64,000 nucleotides of DNA, taken from the NCBI RefSeq assembly GCF_001280435.1, contig NZ_LBIP01000013.1, positions 682,001 through 746,000 on the forward strand, given 5' to 3'. Shown in pieces: positions 63,478 to 64,000 of the stretch. The first letter of the stretch is position 1; each line of letters opens with the position of its first letter. The position numbers were made by a program, and so were the translations under genes. The notes under the pieces are model-generated. The model worked only from the letters and a program-made list of their open reading frames with translations, made no database searches and had not been told where the DNA came from. The DNA is from Mangrovimonas xylaniphaga (lineage in GTDB: Bacteria; Bacteroidota; Bacteroidia; Flavobacteriales; Flavobacteriaceae).

Positions 63478-64000
63478 ATGAGCAATTTTTTTCGCAAGAA
63501 GACCATTCTCCCAATACTGCTCTTACTGCCGCTATTGGGATGGAGCCAGCAAAAGCCCAATATTTTAGTGATTTGGGGAGATGATGTAGGTTGGCAAAAC
63601 GTAAGTGCCTATGGTATGGGCACTATGGGCTATACCACGCCCAACATTGACAAAATTGGAAATGAAGGCATCAAGTTTACCGACCATTATGCACAGCCTA
63701 GCTGTACGGCCGGTAGAGCTTCCTTTATCACTGGACAATATCCTATTCGAAGTGGAATGACTACCGTTGGTCAACCTGGTGATGTTCTTGGACTTCAAGC
63801 AGCCTCTCCATGTTTGGCAGAAGTATTGAAAGCCGAAGGTTACGCTACGGGACACTTTGGTAAAAACCACTTGGGCGACCGTAACGAACACTTGCCAACG
63901 GCCCATGGCTTTGATGAATTTTATGGCAATCTGTACCACTTGAATACTCAAGAAGAGTCTGAACAGCGCGATTACCAAAACTTCGCTAAAGCCTATTCCG
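63478..64000 (+). CDS. Second CTAGR-type sulfatase, C-terminus cut by window end
   Basis: About 174 residues are visible from the ATG at 63478. The signal peptide ends near GWSQ (24). [11 protein letters not shown] has metal-site Asp35 and Asp36, and the FGly Cys is Cys76 in [32 protein letters not shown] is nearly identical to the sulfatase at 57778, so the two are close paralogues. The gene extends past the window, so completeness and operon end are not known. Confidence 0.9.
   Translation, partial: MSNFFRKKTILPILLLLPLLGWSQQKPNILVIWGDDVGWQNVSAYGMGTMGYTTPNIDKIGNEGIKFTDHYAQPSCTAGRASFITGQYPIRSGMTTVGQPGDVLGLQAASPCLAEVLKAEGYATGHFGKNHLGDRNEHLPTAHGFDEFYGNLYHLNTQEESEQRDYQNFAKAYS

Overview
The window comes from a bacterium of the Bacteroidota, most likely a marine flavobacterium (family Flavobacteriaceae). 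The evidence is SusC/SusD pairs, many lipoproteins, TonB-dependent receptors with an N-terminal carboxypeptidase-regulatory-like domain, promoters of the TTTG / TAnnTTTG type, low G+C, an exosortase F pair, and DUF6090, DUF6515 and HYC_CC_PP family proteins. Genes are packed tightly. I see no rRNA, tRNA, CRISPR array, prophage or insertion sequence.

Layout. (1) Positions 1-20285, minus strand: a xyloglucan utilization locus fused to xylose catabolism. In transcription order it reads xylB, xylA, SusC, SusD, surface glycan-binding lipoprotein, strong intergenic hairpin, GH2 beta-galactosidase, GH31 alpha-xylosidase with a PA14 insert, GH3 beta-glucosidase, BACON-GH5 endoglucanase, GH29 alpha-L-fucosidase (cut by the window edge). 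A divergent NUDIX-type regulator (20654-21379) with a degenerate NUDIX box is the likely controller. (2) 21458-31009, minus: an operon-like series with 3-hydroxybutyrate dehydrogenase, two alpha/beta hydrolases, a TonB-dependent receptor, an unknown 474-residue helical protein, an acyl-CoA synthetase and a sodium/solute symporter. I infer capture and catabolism of a hydroxyacid ester or oligomer such as hydroxybutyrate. (3) 31214-34325, minus: HMA-domain protein, TonB-dependent receptor and HYC_CC_PP protein, a probable metal-related set. (4) 34383-35355, minus: exosortase F and its partner. (5) 35446-44680: core genes: GAF-type methionine sulfoxide reductase, MacB-type permease, purH, then the rod-shape operon mreB-mreC-mreD-mrdA-rodA. 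(6) 44831-55528: mostly envelope proteins and poorly known genes: DUF502-like, beta-barrels, DUF2092, DUF6515, a zinc-type dehydrogenase, DUF6090, FUSC, DUF1801. (7) 55719 to the window end, plus: a sulfatase locus with three sulfatases (the last cut), an exported HAD hydrolase, an amidohydrolase lipoprotein and an OprB-like porin, with no SusC/SusD pair.

How it fits together. In the xyloglucan locus the surface SGBP, GH5, SusC and SusD would bind, cut and import oligosaccharides. The lipoprotein glycosidases would strip fucose, galactose, xylose and glucose, and XylA/XylB would send the xylose to the pentose phosphate pathway. A match to the Bacteroidota promoter and two palindromes lie between xylB and the NUDIX gene. 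This suggests that a pentose-pathway metabolite, rather than a hybrid two-component sensor, controls the locus. The sulfatase cluster and the hydroxybutyrate-type operon are the two loci least explained by standard models.
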